Below are positions 18,733 through 30,500 of a stretch of 64,000 nucleotides of DNA, one piece after another. The stretch comes from Siphonodentalium dalli (Eukaryota; Mollusca; Scaphopoda; Gadilida; Siphonodentaliidae). Positions within the stretch are counted from its first letter, which is position 1, and the number at the start of each line of letters is the position of its first letter. Made by a program: the position numbers and the translations under genes. The stretch is from NCBI GenBank assembly GCA_032622095.1, contig CP136061.1, positions 806,001 to 870,000 on the forward strand. The letters are read 5' to 3'. The notes beneath the pieces were generated by a model. It did no database searches. It worked only from the letters and a program-made list of their open reading frames with translations, and was not told the origin of the DNA.

Positions 18733-19888
18733 ACGAGTATGAGATACCTTTTATCACATGATCAAATAAACGCGAAGCAACGCGAACAATTCATCGAAAA
18801 CAACAATCATAAACTACAGCGATCGCAAGTTATTTGAAGAACGCCGTGACGTCATCGCACGCGCTGATATTAAACGTGTCTATTACCGATAATTATGAAA
18901 CTGCTTTTATGGCCAAATTATGTGATAAAACCAAATATGACGTACCAACAGAGAATACTTTATCTTGTTAGCATTCTCAATCAAGGAAAATTGCAGATCA
19001 GCTGAGCTGAGAGATTTAATGTGAATTATGATAAAATTAATCCAATTTAGGCCCAAATAAAAAATGTGTTTTGATTCTCGGGCATAGCTGCGTCTGGAAA
19101 AAAGACCCGCATTGAACCATTTGATTACGATTTTCAAATTTTACCAAAGCTGTCAAATGATAACATGAAAATAGGAAACTAGAAAACAGAAATTAGTTAT
19201 GTTTCAAACATCGAATATGATAGACATACAATGGTGCATGTGTTGGTATTCAAAAACAGACACTAGGCAACGATAACTACCAGGTATATTGTCACAACAA
19301 GCTGCCCAAACCCCAAGTTTATTAAATCTAATGTGTTAAAATATTTCGGTATTTTATCAATTCGAAAAGGTAAACGGTAAACAATTTTGAGATTTACAAT
19401 TTCGGGAACGCAAACCGGAAAGAAATATGGTGAGTATTGGTGATGTGTATGCTGGTTTAATATTTGAAGTTTTTATGGCTAGCATGTATTGAGGTACATA
19501 ATACTTATTCAGATACGGCAGAATAAATAATTCTAGACTTTCTATGAAGATCACTATATATATCTTTTCGTTTCGATTGTATTCACGTTCCGTATTTGAA
19601 CCGGATATTTAGGTGACACTCGAGAGTTTCGAATGATCAGTAGGGGTAAATTTCTTAGAATAGAGTACCAGTGTTTTCTGTCACCATGGGTGTGGTATGT
19701 TTATTGAGAGAAGGTTAGTTATGAAGTTGTGGATTTTTAGAGGATGTCTTTGAGTTTTGAAAAATATTGTTCCAGGTGACCTTGACCCCACCAGTATGAA
19801 GTAGTAGCGATTTCTGCGAAACAGTGGCTCCAGACACCAGCGTGACCTTTTAGCACCTAAAATTGCAGCGTTCTGTTTAGATACTTAA
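18733..19888. other. Spacer, no gene recognised
   Basis: About 1.15 kb. Contains GTGACGTCATCGCACGCGC at about 18845 (CRE-like). The reverse open frames at 18907-19137 and 19357-19554 show no features. In T2 the part after 19323 is replaced by an inverted duplication. Confidence 0.5.
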
Positions 19889-20280
19889 CCCTTTACCCAA
19901 CAAACCGGCCAAAACCGGCCAAATAAAGCTTCAACAGCCTAAAATATCTTCGGTCTGTCTCAATAGAACCATACAAATATGGATATCATTGTAACCGGCT
20001 CATTGACACATTGTGATAGTTACAGTTATGCCATGTGCCAATGCATTCCCTTATATATGCGAGTCGACCATAGGTCGCCTCGCATATATAAGAGAATGCA
20101 TTGGCCTAAAAAAATAATCTTTTTTAACACTTTTTACCATTTTTTCTTACATTCTTTAACAATTTTATAATTTTTAATGTGTTAAGCCAATGCATTCTCT
20201 TATATATGCGAGGCGACCTATGGTCGACTCGCATATATAAGAGAATGCATTGGCACATGGCCGTTCTGTTGGTTAAAGGG
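19889..20280. mobile_element. Second piggyBac-type MITE with two opposed palindromes (T1)
   Basis: Ends CCCTTTACCCAACAAACCGG and, reversed, CCCTTTAACCAACAGAACGG. Left flank TTAA (19885-19888), right flank TCAA, a one-base change from TTAA. Two 69-bp palindromes (20037-20105, 20185-20253) have loops that are reverse complements of each other, so the second is the inverted orientation of the first. No coding capacity. Confidence 0.75.
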
Positions 20281-20511
20281 TCAAAGACCGATTTCGGGGC
20301 TGAAAAATTTCCAGCAAGTCGTGTATGCTCTGATCGATGGAATAATCGTTTAAACGCCAAACGACCTAGAAACACCTATTTGGAAACACATGTCATACGT
20401 CAATCAACCGAGATGATGGCCAAAATGGTGCATGCAGTTAAAAACAAAATATTTCATGTATATTATATAGTTTATTTAATTCAGGCTCAAATGGCCCATA
20501 TGATAGAAATA
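20281..20511 (+). other. Spacer with an unrecognised open frame
   Basis: A 123-residue frame (20179-20550) starts inside the MITE palindrome and continues here through TDFGAEKFPASRVCSDRWNN. I recognise no domain; the start inside a MITE argues against a real gene. Copies at 31584-31955, 42762-43133 and 53936-54307. Confidence 0.3.
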
Positions 20512-20721
20512 TCAATTATATGTAATACAGAATGTCTTTCCAATGTTTGAAAAGATAAGATTCTTTCTTATCAACATAGGAACAGAGCTCACAACATTCC
20601 TGGCGTACATCCCACTTGCGCTACATCTCCATTCATATGCCATAAACTTCCTACAGGCATTGTTATAACATACAATTATGGGTGAAATTTTCCCACAAAG
20701 TACAGCTGCAAAGTACAACAA
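20512..20721 (-). mobile_element. LINE reverse-transcriptase C-terminal remnant (T1)
   Basis: The reverse strand reads YNNACRKFMAYEWRCSASGM then YARNVVSSVPMLIRKN. This resembles the end of the RT protein of CR1/L2/Jockey-like LINEs, where a Y-N-x-A-[FY]-R segment is followed by RCSAS-x-MF and later an LLRK motif. Only about 55 residues are recognisable, so it is a short dead fragment. Clade not assigned. Confidence 0.5.
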
Positions 20722-20857
20722 TATAATGATGAAATATACGATGAAAAAGATGGCGTTTTACATCAAATGAGCACTTGTAAAAAAATTCATGTGGATATTG
20801 GAACGGGAACAAATTATTCTATATTGCCTCATAATATCATCATCAAACGAACGCGAT

Positions 20858-21119
20858 TTGATTGATTGATTTTATTTGGCACAGGGTACCAGGGATAACA
20901 CAAGAAAGTCTAGCACGCGCCGTTAGGGAGAGTCGTTTCTTGAAGTATCCATCCAGGCACACTATCTGACTCAGACAGGCACACTCATCCAGTTTTGCGA
21001 TTTTTTTCGATCCACCGGGATTCGAACTGACGGCGCGCACCTGGTCGTTCGTAGAGCAATTGTCTGTCACTGGTGCAGAAGGGTTATTTCACTTTACCGA
21101 TTGCGCTAACGGAGCTCTC
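20858..21119 (-). mobile_element. tRNA-derived SINE (T1)
   Basis: On the reverse strand: GAGCTCCGTTAGCGCAATCG at the head, with a pol III A box (TTAGCGCAATCGG, 21098-21110), a B box (GTTCGAATCCC, 21018-21028), a body of about 130 bp and a 3' tail of (ATCA)n (AATCAATCAATCAA). A- and B-box starts are about 82 bases apart, well beyond an ordinary tRNA, so it is not a tRNA gene. The 75-residue reverse open frame across it is incidental. Target-site duplications are not obvious. Confidence 0.75.
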
Positions 21120-21490
21120 TATAATGATGTTGACGGCTAAATATGGGGAATTTACTTGTACGTATGTGTCAGTAATTATTAAATTGAGTACCGGTATATT
21201 ACTGACCCCCCCCCCCGCATTAATAGTTACTTGTTATGTAAATTGTTTATCCTCATGCAACGTCACGTCAAATAAGTTGCATGTATACCTTGGTTAATAA
21301 ACTGCTTTACTCGTATTTAAATGAGGGGAAAAATAGTTGGACTCAAGTTTATCTAAACTACAGTCCATAGGTAAAACATAGGTTCGAACGGAAGCAATTG
21401 ATTTTTAAATTGATTTCAGTTTTGTCATCATTCTGCTTTTCTAATAAATTGGTTATTGTAAACGTCATCCAATTAGAAAATTATAAGTGG
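21120..21490. other. Spacer with variable poly-C run
   Basis: No gene. A mononucleotide C run at about 21206-21216 has 11 bases here, 13 in T2 (32612), 10 in T3 (43789) and 12 in T4 (54963). Confidence 0.7.
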
Positions 21491-21608
21491 GTTATAAGTG
21501 GCACTTTTTGATACATTGTGCGCTATAACTGGGCGAGGCACATTTTGTACATTGTGCGTTATAAGTGAGCGTGACACTTTTTGGTACAGTGTGCGTAATA
21601 AGTGGGCG
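21491..21608 (-). repeat. Inverted GTACC-type monomers (T1)
   Basis: About three degenerate monomers in reverse orientation (GCACTTTTTGATACATTGTG, GACACTTTTTGGTACAGTGTG split, GTGGGCG), with a shorter period than the main array and more divergent. Copies: 32899-33016, 44073-44190, 55249-55366. Confidence 0.85.
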
Positions 21609-21822
21609 TTTCCAAAGTCGGCAATGACAAAAAACAGTTTTCAGCGCCTTGCTTCGCTCGGACTGCGTAATGAAGATGGCAAACATTGACTCTCAAAGTA
21701 ACCCGACCAACGGAGAGATAGCGTGCGGATGGGTTCAGACTTTTGGAAAATTCCTCCGTAAATGGCTGTATTTGAGTGCGGCATCACTAAGCTATTTTTG
21801 GTATCGTATGTTGGCGGACGAC
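21609..21822 (+). other. Unique spacer between opposed minisatellite arms, with an ATG frame
   Basis: GC-richer 214 bp. An ATG at 21676 in good context (GAAGATGGC) opens MANIDSQSNPTNGEIACGWV and a hydrophobic stretch WLYLSAASLSYFWY before running into the minisatellite. It could be a captured 5' exon; no family recognised. Copies: 33017-33230, 44191-44404, 55367-55580. Confidence 0.35.
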
Positions 21823-22939
21823 AAAAAAGTGTACCAAAAAGTGCCACGCCCACTTTTAGCGCACACTGTACCAAAAGGTGTACCAAAAAGCGTACCAAAA
21901 AGTGCCACACCCACTTTTAGCGCATACTGTACCAACAAATGTGCCAAAAAGTGTAACAAAAAGTGCCACGCCCACTTTCAGCGCACGCTGTACCAAAAAT
22001 TGTACCAAAAAGTGTACCAAAAAGTGCCACGCCCACTTATAGCGCACACTGTACCAAAAAGTGTACCAAAAAGTGCCACGCCCACTTTCAGCGCACACTG
22101 TACCAAAAAGTGTATCAAAAAGTGCCACGCCCACTTTCCAGCGCACACTGTACCAAAAGGTGTACCAAAAAGCGTACCAAAAAGTGCCACACCCACTTTT
22201 AGCGCATACTGTACCAAAAAGTGTACAAAAAAGCGTACCAAAAAGTGCCACGTCCACTTTCAGCGCACGCTTTTCCAAAATTGTACCAAAAAGTGTACCA
22301 AAAAGTGACACCCACTTTTAGCGCACACTGTACCAAAAAGTGTACCAAAAAGTGCCACGCCCACTTATAGCGTACGCTGTACAAAAAATAGTAACAAAAA
22401 GTGCCACGCCCACTTTCAGCGCACACTGTACCAAAAGTGTACCAAAAAGTGCCACGCCCACTTTTAGCGTACACTGTACCAAAAGGTGTACCAAAAAGCG
22501 TACCAAAAAGTGCCACACCCACTTTTAGCGCATACTGTACCAAAAAGTGTACAAAAAAGCGTACCAAAAAGTACCACGCCCACTTTCAGCGCACGCTGTA
22601 CCAAAAAGTGACACCCACTTTTAGCGCACACTGTACCAAAAAGTGTACCAAAAAGTGCCACGCCCACTTATAGCGTACGCTGTACAAAAAATAGTACCAA
22701 AAAGTGCCACGCCCACTTTCAGCGCACACTGTACCAAAAGTGTACCAAAAAGTGCCACGCCCACTTTTAGCGTACACTGTACCAAAAGGTGTACCAAAAA
22801 GCGTACCAAAAAGTGCCACACCCACTTTTAGTGCATACTGTACCAAAAAGTGTACAAAAAAGCGTACCAAAAGGTGCCACGCCCACTTTCAGCGCACGCT
22901 GTACCAAAAAATAGTACCAAAAAGTGCCACGCCCACTTT
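21823..22939 (+). repeat. GTACC minisatellite (T1, junction to T2)
   Basis: About 22 monomers of the same family as 4591-5568, with a higher-order repeat of about 303 bp (22318-22620 closely resembles 22621-22923). It ends CCCACTTTC, fused to the last-exon acceptor at 22940. Overlapping open frames on both strands are artefacts of low stop density. Confidence 0.97.
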
Positions 22940-22953
22940 CTGTCTTTTTACAG

Positions 22954-23001
22954 GATGATTTTGATAACATGAAGCTGGACGAGAAAATGCCATTGACGTA
23001 A
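22954..23001 (+). pseudogene. Orphan ELAPOR-like last exon, unit T2
   Basis: The 16-codon exon and 14 bases of its acceptor tract are intact, but the sequence upstream is the GTACC minisatellite, not the normal intron and tail exon. The join lies at CCCACTTTC/TGTCTTTTTACAG, where minisatellite and intron share TTC. It could serve only as a distant alternative terminal exon giving the same C-terminus; more likely it is a passive fragment. Confidence 0.85.
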
Positions 23002-23053
23002 ACAGCTGTGCTGACATAATCGTATGATTATCAATGTAATCTGACATAATTGT

Positions 23054-23155
23054 TGACTCATTAGGTAGTGCAGACGCTCATCACCCATGACTCATTAGGT
23101 AGTGCAGACGCTCATCACCCATGACTCATTAGGTAGTGCAGACGCTCATCACCCA
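23054..23155 (+). repeat. 34-bp minisatellite, 3 copies (T2)
   Basis: Three monomers, each with TGACTCA. The AAGTAG variant monomer seen at the end of the longer arrays is absent. Equivalent three-copy arrays: 34462-34563, 45636-45737, 56812-56913. Confidence 0.98.
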
Positions 23156-23850
23156 TGACATATTTGCTCATAATTTTTTTGAACATATGATATTGTTGCC
23201 TGAATAAATAATATAATATAGTTATCATATTTATATTGTACAGAAATGACATTTGCAGAATGTGTCTGACATTTGAAGAATGAGGTCCCCAAAGGGTGAT
23301 TTTATTGACGCTATCCCGCATAGTTGGCTAGCATCACCAAATTCACCATCTGGCTACCTCATTCTATATCCCATAATTTGCAGAAGATAAATTGCATAAT
23401 CGAGGTGACTAATGGGTGAACATCACCAACCTCAACTTGGGAACTTCAATCATAATAGATACTCATGTCTCCCTCTAGGCTGGTTCCCCGCCTGGTATAA
23501 TTATCTACTGATGTAATCTCCAGTCTATGTAATCATAATAGATACTCATGTCTCCCTCTAGGCTGGTTCCCCACCTGGTGTAATGATCTACTGATGTAAT
23601 CTCCAGTCTATGTAATAGATATACTCATGTCAGTCTCATGTGTAATCACCATTATAATCACTCACCAGTTAGAGCAGAATCTCATTTACTATCTTTGCTT
23701 TGGGGCGGCGACGATACAAAATTTTATATGATATGCATCGTGATATAAATGGGTCACAATGAGGTGATGTGTATTGTGATGCATTGATGAAATGTTGCAG
23801 CCCTTTGTTCATGCTTTGTAGCGGCATATTAACACATTCCCACCATTCTA

Positions 23851-24063
23851 CAGTAATGCTCTAAATAATCGACTCCTCAACCACAGCAGAATTATGGGTA
23901 ATTTTTCAGGATTTAGTCGGAAATATGGCTTGTTGCCATTCATCGGAAAGCTCTCAGTGAGAGCTTTCCAATGAATGGCAACAAGCCATATTTCCGACTA
24001 AATCCTGAAAAGTTACCTAAAATTCTGCTGTGGTTAAGGAGTTGATTATTTAGAGCATTACTG
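23851..24063. mobile_element. Tc1/mariner-type hairpin MITE (T2)
   Basis: Same insertion as 3370-3582; CTCCTCAACC in place of CTCCTTAACC, a variant shared by T2-T5. Confidence 0.85.
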
Positions 24064-25150
24064 TATATCACATCCCCATTTTCTTATCAAACTACTATCG
24101 CAGAAACACTGCTATAGATTACGTGGTGATATTGTACATTCCGTAATATTGACATTGATCATATTCCAAGCCATGAATGTCAATCGACCATAATAACACA
24201 TGTCTCTTTGTCTCAAACTTTTAAATGAATTGCCATGACTTTGTTTCATATACATCAAGGAAACTATAGGGAACTATAGAAGCCTGGAAATACTGTGTCT
24301 GACATTTTCAGAATGAGGTCCCCAGACGGTGAGATTAGTGATGCTACCCCACAAAGGGAACTAGCATCGCCAAATTCACCCTCTGGAGACCTCTTTCTGC
24401 TTAGACCTCATCTTCTGTGAAGTATCTACAGTCTCAAATTAACATTGTTTTAGTTACTTTTTCCCTTCTGTTCAGTTTCTATATCCCATAATTTGCAGAA
24501 GATAAAATGTTTAATCGATGTGACTAACGGTGAACATCACAAATGTCAGCTGGGGAACATCAGGTCTCCCATAGCAGTTGAGGCCTGAGCAGAATGAGGT
24601 TCCCTATGGATGAATTTGGTGACATTCACCATGTGTGTGTGGTAGCATCACTATATTCACAATCCTGGGACCTTATTCTGCAAATGACAGACAGAGTACT
24701 TCCAGACTTGGAACTATATTGTGAACGGTGCAAGGATATAAGATATATGAGTGAAATGTGATTGCACCATTCACAATGAATCTCATGCTTATGACATTCC
24801 ATGTTTATTCCAAACCTTGTACCATATATATATCCAGCACGTGAATATGACTCAGATGTATATTTTAATGTTTGCTGTTTTGTACTGCTGGAACCTCTAA
24901 CTTAGGTCGATGGGGTCATTGTCACAAGGCACCGATCACATTCGTAGCCAGATTTTAAAATCGATCACAAATGTAGCCAGCTTTTCACAGGCAATCACAC
25001 TCGTAGCTAGCTTTTCAAATTCCATCGTTTTATATGCAATATATGACATTGCGTAAGTTATGTGACTAAAATTTGCGATGTCATGCTTCAGAACTGGGTT
25101 CTTTTAATGGTTGAAAGCCCTATGTACATAAATGATTAAATAATATTTAA

Positions 25151-25398
25151 CCCTTTGAGTGTCAGGTCCGATTTTTGTATCAACCCATATACCCTGTGCC
25201 AATGCATTCTCTTATATATGCGAGTCGACCATAGGTCGCATCGCATATATAAGAGAATGCATTGGCCTAACAATTTTTCATCATTTGTTATTATTTTTTA
25301 CAATTTTTTACAATTTTAATAATTTTTTAAAAATCTAAAAAAAAAAATGTTTTTTATTTTTTTAGGGCCGATTTTACAGACAACTGGCACTGAAAGGG
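25151..25398. mobile_element. piggyBac-type MITE with palindrome (T2)
   Basis: Same insertion as 13976-14223. Confidence 0.82.
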
Positions 25399-28300
25399 TT
25401 AATGTATTTCTTCCATTATAAATTTATAAGTTGTTTTTCATTCATCTACTCAAGAATATGATTAGCCAAACAATTAATCTCGTTCATCAGACCCACATGA
25501 ATATGAAAAGCTGGCAACGAATGTGATCGCCCTTGAAAAGCTAACTACATTTGTGTTCAATTTTAAAAGCTGGATACGAATGTGATCGATGCCTTGTGAC
25601 AATGATCCCATCGGCCTAACTTTGACGCCCTAAATTTTCTGGTTTGCTCTGTTTATCCTGACAATGTCCACAATAATAATGTCAATTGGCTGAACCTGAA
25701 ATGTACCTGTAACTTATCTTGTCTTCCTGTAATTATTTCCGTTGATGACAAAAGTTATAAATATAGTTAGGTTTCATTTGTTTATTTAAATGATGCTCAA
25801 TTTATTTACAAATGCTTTTTAATCCTTTTTAACTCTCAAATTTTGCAAATGCATTCTCTTATATATGCGAGTCTCCCACAGGAGCTTCATACATATATAA
25901 GAGAATACATTGACCAAACAATATTTACCTATGGTCGACTCACATATATAAGAGAATGCACAGGATCTTTAATGCTGCACCAGCGCAGTTCCCATCATGA
26001 AATTAATTTAGACCAAGTAGGGTAATAGTGATGAGTTAAGAACTGCTTTTAGAAGTGAATTTGACTTGGCTAAATAGATATAAAAAAAAACTATGTTCTC
26101 AGGTGCCTTCCTATCACATCAAGAGGCCTCATAAAACATGTTATTTACAAATTTATGCAGATTTCAAAATCTGATGTTCCATTTTTCCACATTTTGATAA
26201 TTAGATTGTTTATAATGACTATAAAGCACTGGGTGAGGGTTTTATAAAACTCTGTATATCTGCTAATTTCTAGAATTCTTGGGAAAAAGTAAAAGTCCGG
26301 CCTCCCTTATTCAGTTTTCCATGTTTAATTATCTGTGAACAGATATTTATTTCTATGACCTAATTTTGTTTTCTAGCATAATATAACTTGATAAAGTGAA
26401 AGTGCAATACAGCTGAAGGCCAGTGTTTTGTTAAACAAGACGTGAATAGTGTCACTGTACGGAAATTTGTTAATTCTTCTGAATACTTAATGGATTCTCC
26501 ATTCAGTGATAAAAGAGTAGACTGGAATGGTCCATTCTTCATTTGTAGGGGTGTTCAGATACTATAATCAGACGTCAATCGGAGAAACATTCTTTTAGGA
26601 TTCATTTGCAATGGTGTTCAGATAATAAGGCTCGCTGTTGAACTTATAAACTGAACATCATACAAATGAATCATTAGGAATCAAGTAATTATGCATCATC
26701 ACATATTCAGTTATCAGCCCATTGAATGCTAAATGTAACTAATTTAACAAGTTTGATAGATGATTGTGTGAATTGTGTTCTGTAGTTATTCCACATCTGA
26801 GCATCAAGGCCATTATTAATGTGTATTTTGTATTATGTTTATGTTTCATTTGTGAGAAATATAAATGTTTATGTCATGCTGATGATTTAATATGCTAAAT
26901 ACTTATTGGACATTGACAGATGTATTCAGGGTTCCAGGGCAAGTTTTACAATTAAATTCTAGTGTATATAAGTTAGCATATGTGGAATTAGAATGCCACC
27001 TCAATAACTAACCATTAATTTCATATAGTTTTGTTGATCTAGATGGACAATAAAAGTTAGCACCTTGATTTTTCAACAACTATATGACAATTTTACGCTC
27101 GAGTCATAAACTCATTTTCATTATAATTACCATGCATTAATTTGCATCGTTCATAGAACACATGAGTGTATTTTGCACTAATCCATGGCTCAAATTCATT
27201 AATTTGTTGCATATATTCGGTTGTGTATAAAAGGAAATGGTACCATAAGTACCCTTTTAACAAGCTATTTGTGTGTGGATCTTCAAATTCAGGTATCACC
27301 TCCCAGAAAAAACAAACATCCAGAGCAACACATAAACCCATATCGCTAAATTGATCAGACCCCTTAACCACAGCAGAATTATGGGTAACTTTTCAGGATT
27401 TGGTCGGAAATATGAATTGTTGCATTCATCAGAAAGCTCTGCTGTGATTAAGGAGTCGATTATTTAGCTCATTACTGTATGTTGTTGTAACTCTCGAATC
27501 GTGAGTATATCTTTAAGAGATGTGTAATAAGTTATGTTGCATGATACTTTTCTGTAAATCAAAGCTAACATTTTGTGATCCTTTGAATATTGTTATAAAA
27601 CGGTCACACATCAATCATGATATTTTAAATTGCTAAATATCAAATTAATACACAACTATTCTTTATATGTATGGTTCTAAATGTCAAATTAATAGACAAC
27701 TATTCTTTATATGTATGGTTCTAAATGTCAAATTAATAGACAACTATTCTTTATATGTATGGTTCTTTTTCCAATTTTCCACATTCCAAAATTAATTTTC
27801 TCGTTTCATATTTGTTTATATAAAACACAAACTTACTTTCTTATTTTCTTAGATTAACACGAACATTCCATTTATTATACTATCTTTATTTATTACATAT
27901 TTCTTATTTCATTCCGAGATGTAAACAGATGGCCAGATGTACGAAGCTTGTGTATTATACGATACGATTTTATTTCATAGTAACACAAGCATGCCTGGTG
28001 TGTCTGACATCTGCAGAATGAGGTCCCCAGAGGGTAAATTTAGTGATGCTACCCTGCATGGTGGGCTAGCATAACCAAATTCACCCTCTGGGGACCTCCT
28101 TCTGCTTTGGCCTCATCTTCTGGGAAGTATCTACAGTCTCAAATTAACATTGTTTTTAGTTACTTTCTCCATTCAACTGGGGAACTTCAATTTGATCCTA
28201 GGCCTCCCATAGGAGTTAACGCCTAAGCAGAATGAGGTCCCCAGTGGGTGAATTTGGTGATGTTAACCCTCTATGCAGGATAGCTTCACTAAATTCACCA

Positions 28301-30500
28301 TCTAGGGACCTCATTCTACAATTGACAGACACACTATTTGCAGACTTGAACACGAGCTATCTGTTACAAGTAATGTCATCTCAAACAATTTATGTATAGA
28401 ATGTTCTGTAATATTGTGATCTGAAGTACTGAAATTTGTGGTGTTATATTAAAGTGATGTGAAACACTCCGGTATGGTGATCAAATATAAAAGGAGAATA
28501 ACCTTGTTCAAAGTAGTAATTTTTATACGCCCTTTTGAAAAAAAGGCCGTATTATAGTATTGGTCTGTCCGTCCGGGCGGGCGTCCGGGCGTCCGTTAAC
28601 CTGTTGTCCGGATGATAACTTTAGTTAGAGTGAACCGATTTCAATAAAATTTGGTATGTGGGTTTATTAACCGAAAAGTAAGTTCAAGTTCGAATTTGGG
28701 TTCCGCCCGCCAATTTTCACCGGAGTTATGCCCCTTATTTGACTTAGAAAATCCTAGAAATTTGTTGTCCGGATGATAACTTTAGTATAGTTTATCGGAA
28801 TGAATCCAAATTTGGTATATTACTTTCTCCCACCAAAACACAGGTCAAGTTCGAACTTGGGTTCTGTCCGACCATTTTTGGCAGAGTTATGCCCCTTTTT
28901 TATTATAAACTATGATTCCTGTGGTATTGTTGTGAATATTTATTGTTAATAAACTAATTTTGATCACTGAAGCAGCGTTCGATGTAATACTGATGTAACT
29001 AGATGATACTGGGGACCCTTGAATAGGACAGTGAATCTCTAAGAATAATGTCTCCAATAATACTTGTGTTCACATACAAAATTAGGTTTCCTGAGTGAAG
29101 TAATATCCAGGAATTTTCTGTTTCTATGTTTTGTTTCTACAGTTTCATTTCTATATTTTAAGATGTTTATATTATTTCTGTTGTATAAATTGTGTTTTTC
29201 ATGTGATAATACAGGTCAGATGTACAAGTTCAATGTCTACTTATTTCATTTGAATACTAACCACCTATGGACAAAGCTGATCAAAATATGTTTTAAGTCA
29301 GTCACTGTCTGTTTTCTTGAGGAAATCCCTGGCGTAACCCTTTCATGACTGGAGCTTCCTGAAAGTTTGTGAAAACCCTGTGCCAGTGCATTCTCTGATA
29401 TATGCGAGTCTCCCATAGGATTATGCATATTAATCTTCTGCAAATAAGGGGATATAGAAACTGAGCAGAAGTAACTAAAAACAATGTTAAATTGAGACTA
29501 AAGATACTATCCCAGAAGACGAGGCAAATAAGATATTCTGAAATATGTAGACATTATCTGTGATCCATACAGTTTAGAGATGACTCAGATAAGGTATAGT
29601 GTGACCTGTATGATTGTTTACTTATGACATGCTTCATAAATTATACATTTTATACTCTACTTCATACACTTTCTTTCTCTAACACTGCCTGATTATTTTA
29701 TTTACAGTAAAAGAATTCAATTTACATTGTGTTTGACTTAGTTATTCCCTGACACCCAGTTCTGACATATATTGCCAAAAAATCACATGAGTTTCTATTT
29801 TATACGGAATTTATCAACCGAGTTGACAAAATTCGATTCGAGCCGAGGTTTACCGAGGCTCAAATAGAATTTAGTGGACGAGGTTGATAAATTACGCATA
29901 AAATAGGACGAGTATGAGATACCTTTTATCACATGATCAAATAAACGCGAAGCAACGCGAACAATTCATCGAAAACAACAATCATAAACTACAGCGATCG
30001 CAAGTTATTTGAAGAACGCCGTGACGTCATCGCACGCGCTGATATTAAACGTGTCTATTACCGATAATTATGAAACTGCTTTTATGGCCAAATTATGTGA
30101 TAAAACCAAATATGACGTACCAACAGAGAATACTTTATCTTGTTAGCATTCTCAATCAAGGAAAATTGCAGATCAGCTGAGCTGAGAGATTTAATGTGAA
30201 TTATGATAAAATTAATCCAATTTAGGCCCAAATAAAAAATGTGTTTTGATTCTCGGGCATAGCTGCGTCTGGAAAAAAGACCCGCATTGAACCATTTGAT
30301 TACGATTTTCAAATTTTACCAAAGCTGTCAAATGATAACATGAAAATAGGAAACTAGAAAACAGAAATTAGTTATGTTTCAAACATCGAATATGATAGAC
30401 ATACAATGGTGCATGTGTTGGTATTCAAAAACAGACACTAGGCAACGATAACTACCAGGTATATTGTCACAACAAGCTGCCCAAACCCCAAGTTTATTGT

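Larger units (their letters stand above)
11512..22939. repeat. Tandem macro-unit T1
   Basis: First of the head-to-tail units, 11428 bp, from the last-exon acceptor to the end of the GTACC minisatellite. It is longer than later units because it keeps eight 34-bp and three 83-bp monomers. Its left edge is collinear with the authentic gene, so it is the likely founder configuration. Confidence 0.95.

Noticed and set aside
20179-20550. 123-residue protein gene
   Set aside because: The start codon and first 25 residues are inside a MITE palindrome; the rest has no recognised domain. Left as an unexplained frame.
20858-21119. A tRNA gene
   Set aside because: A and B boxes are too far apart, no acceptor stem closes, and a SINE body and tail follow.
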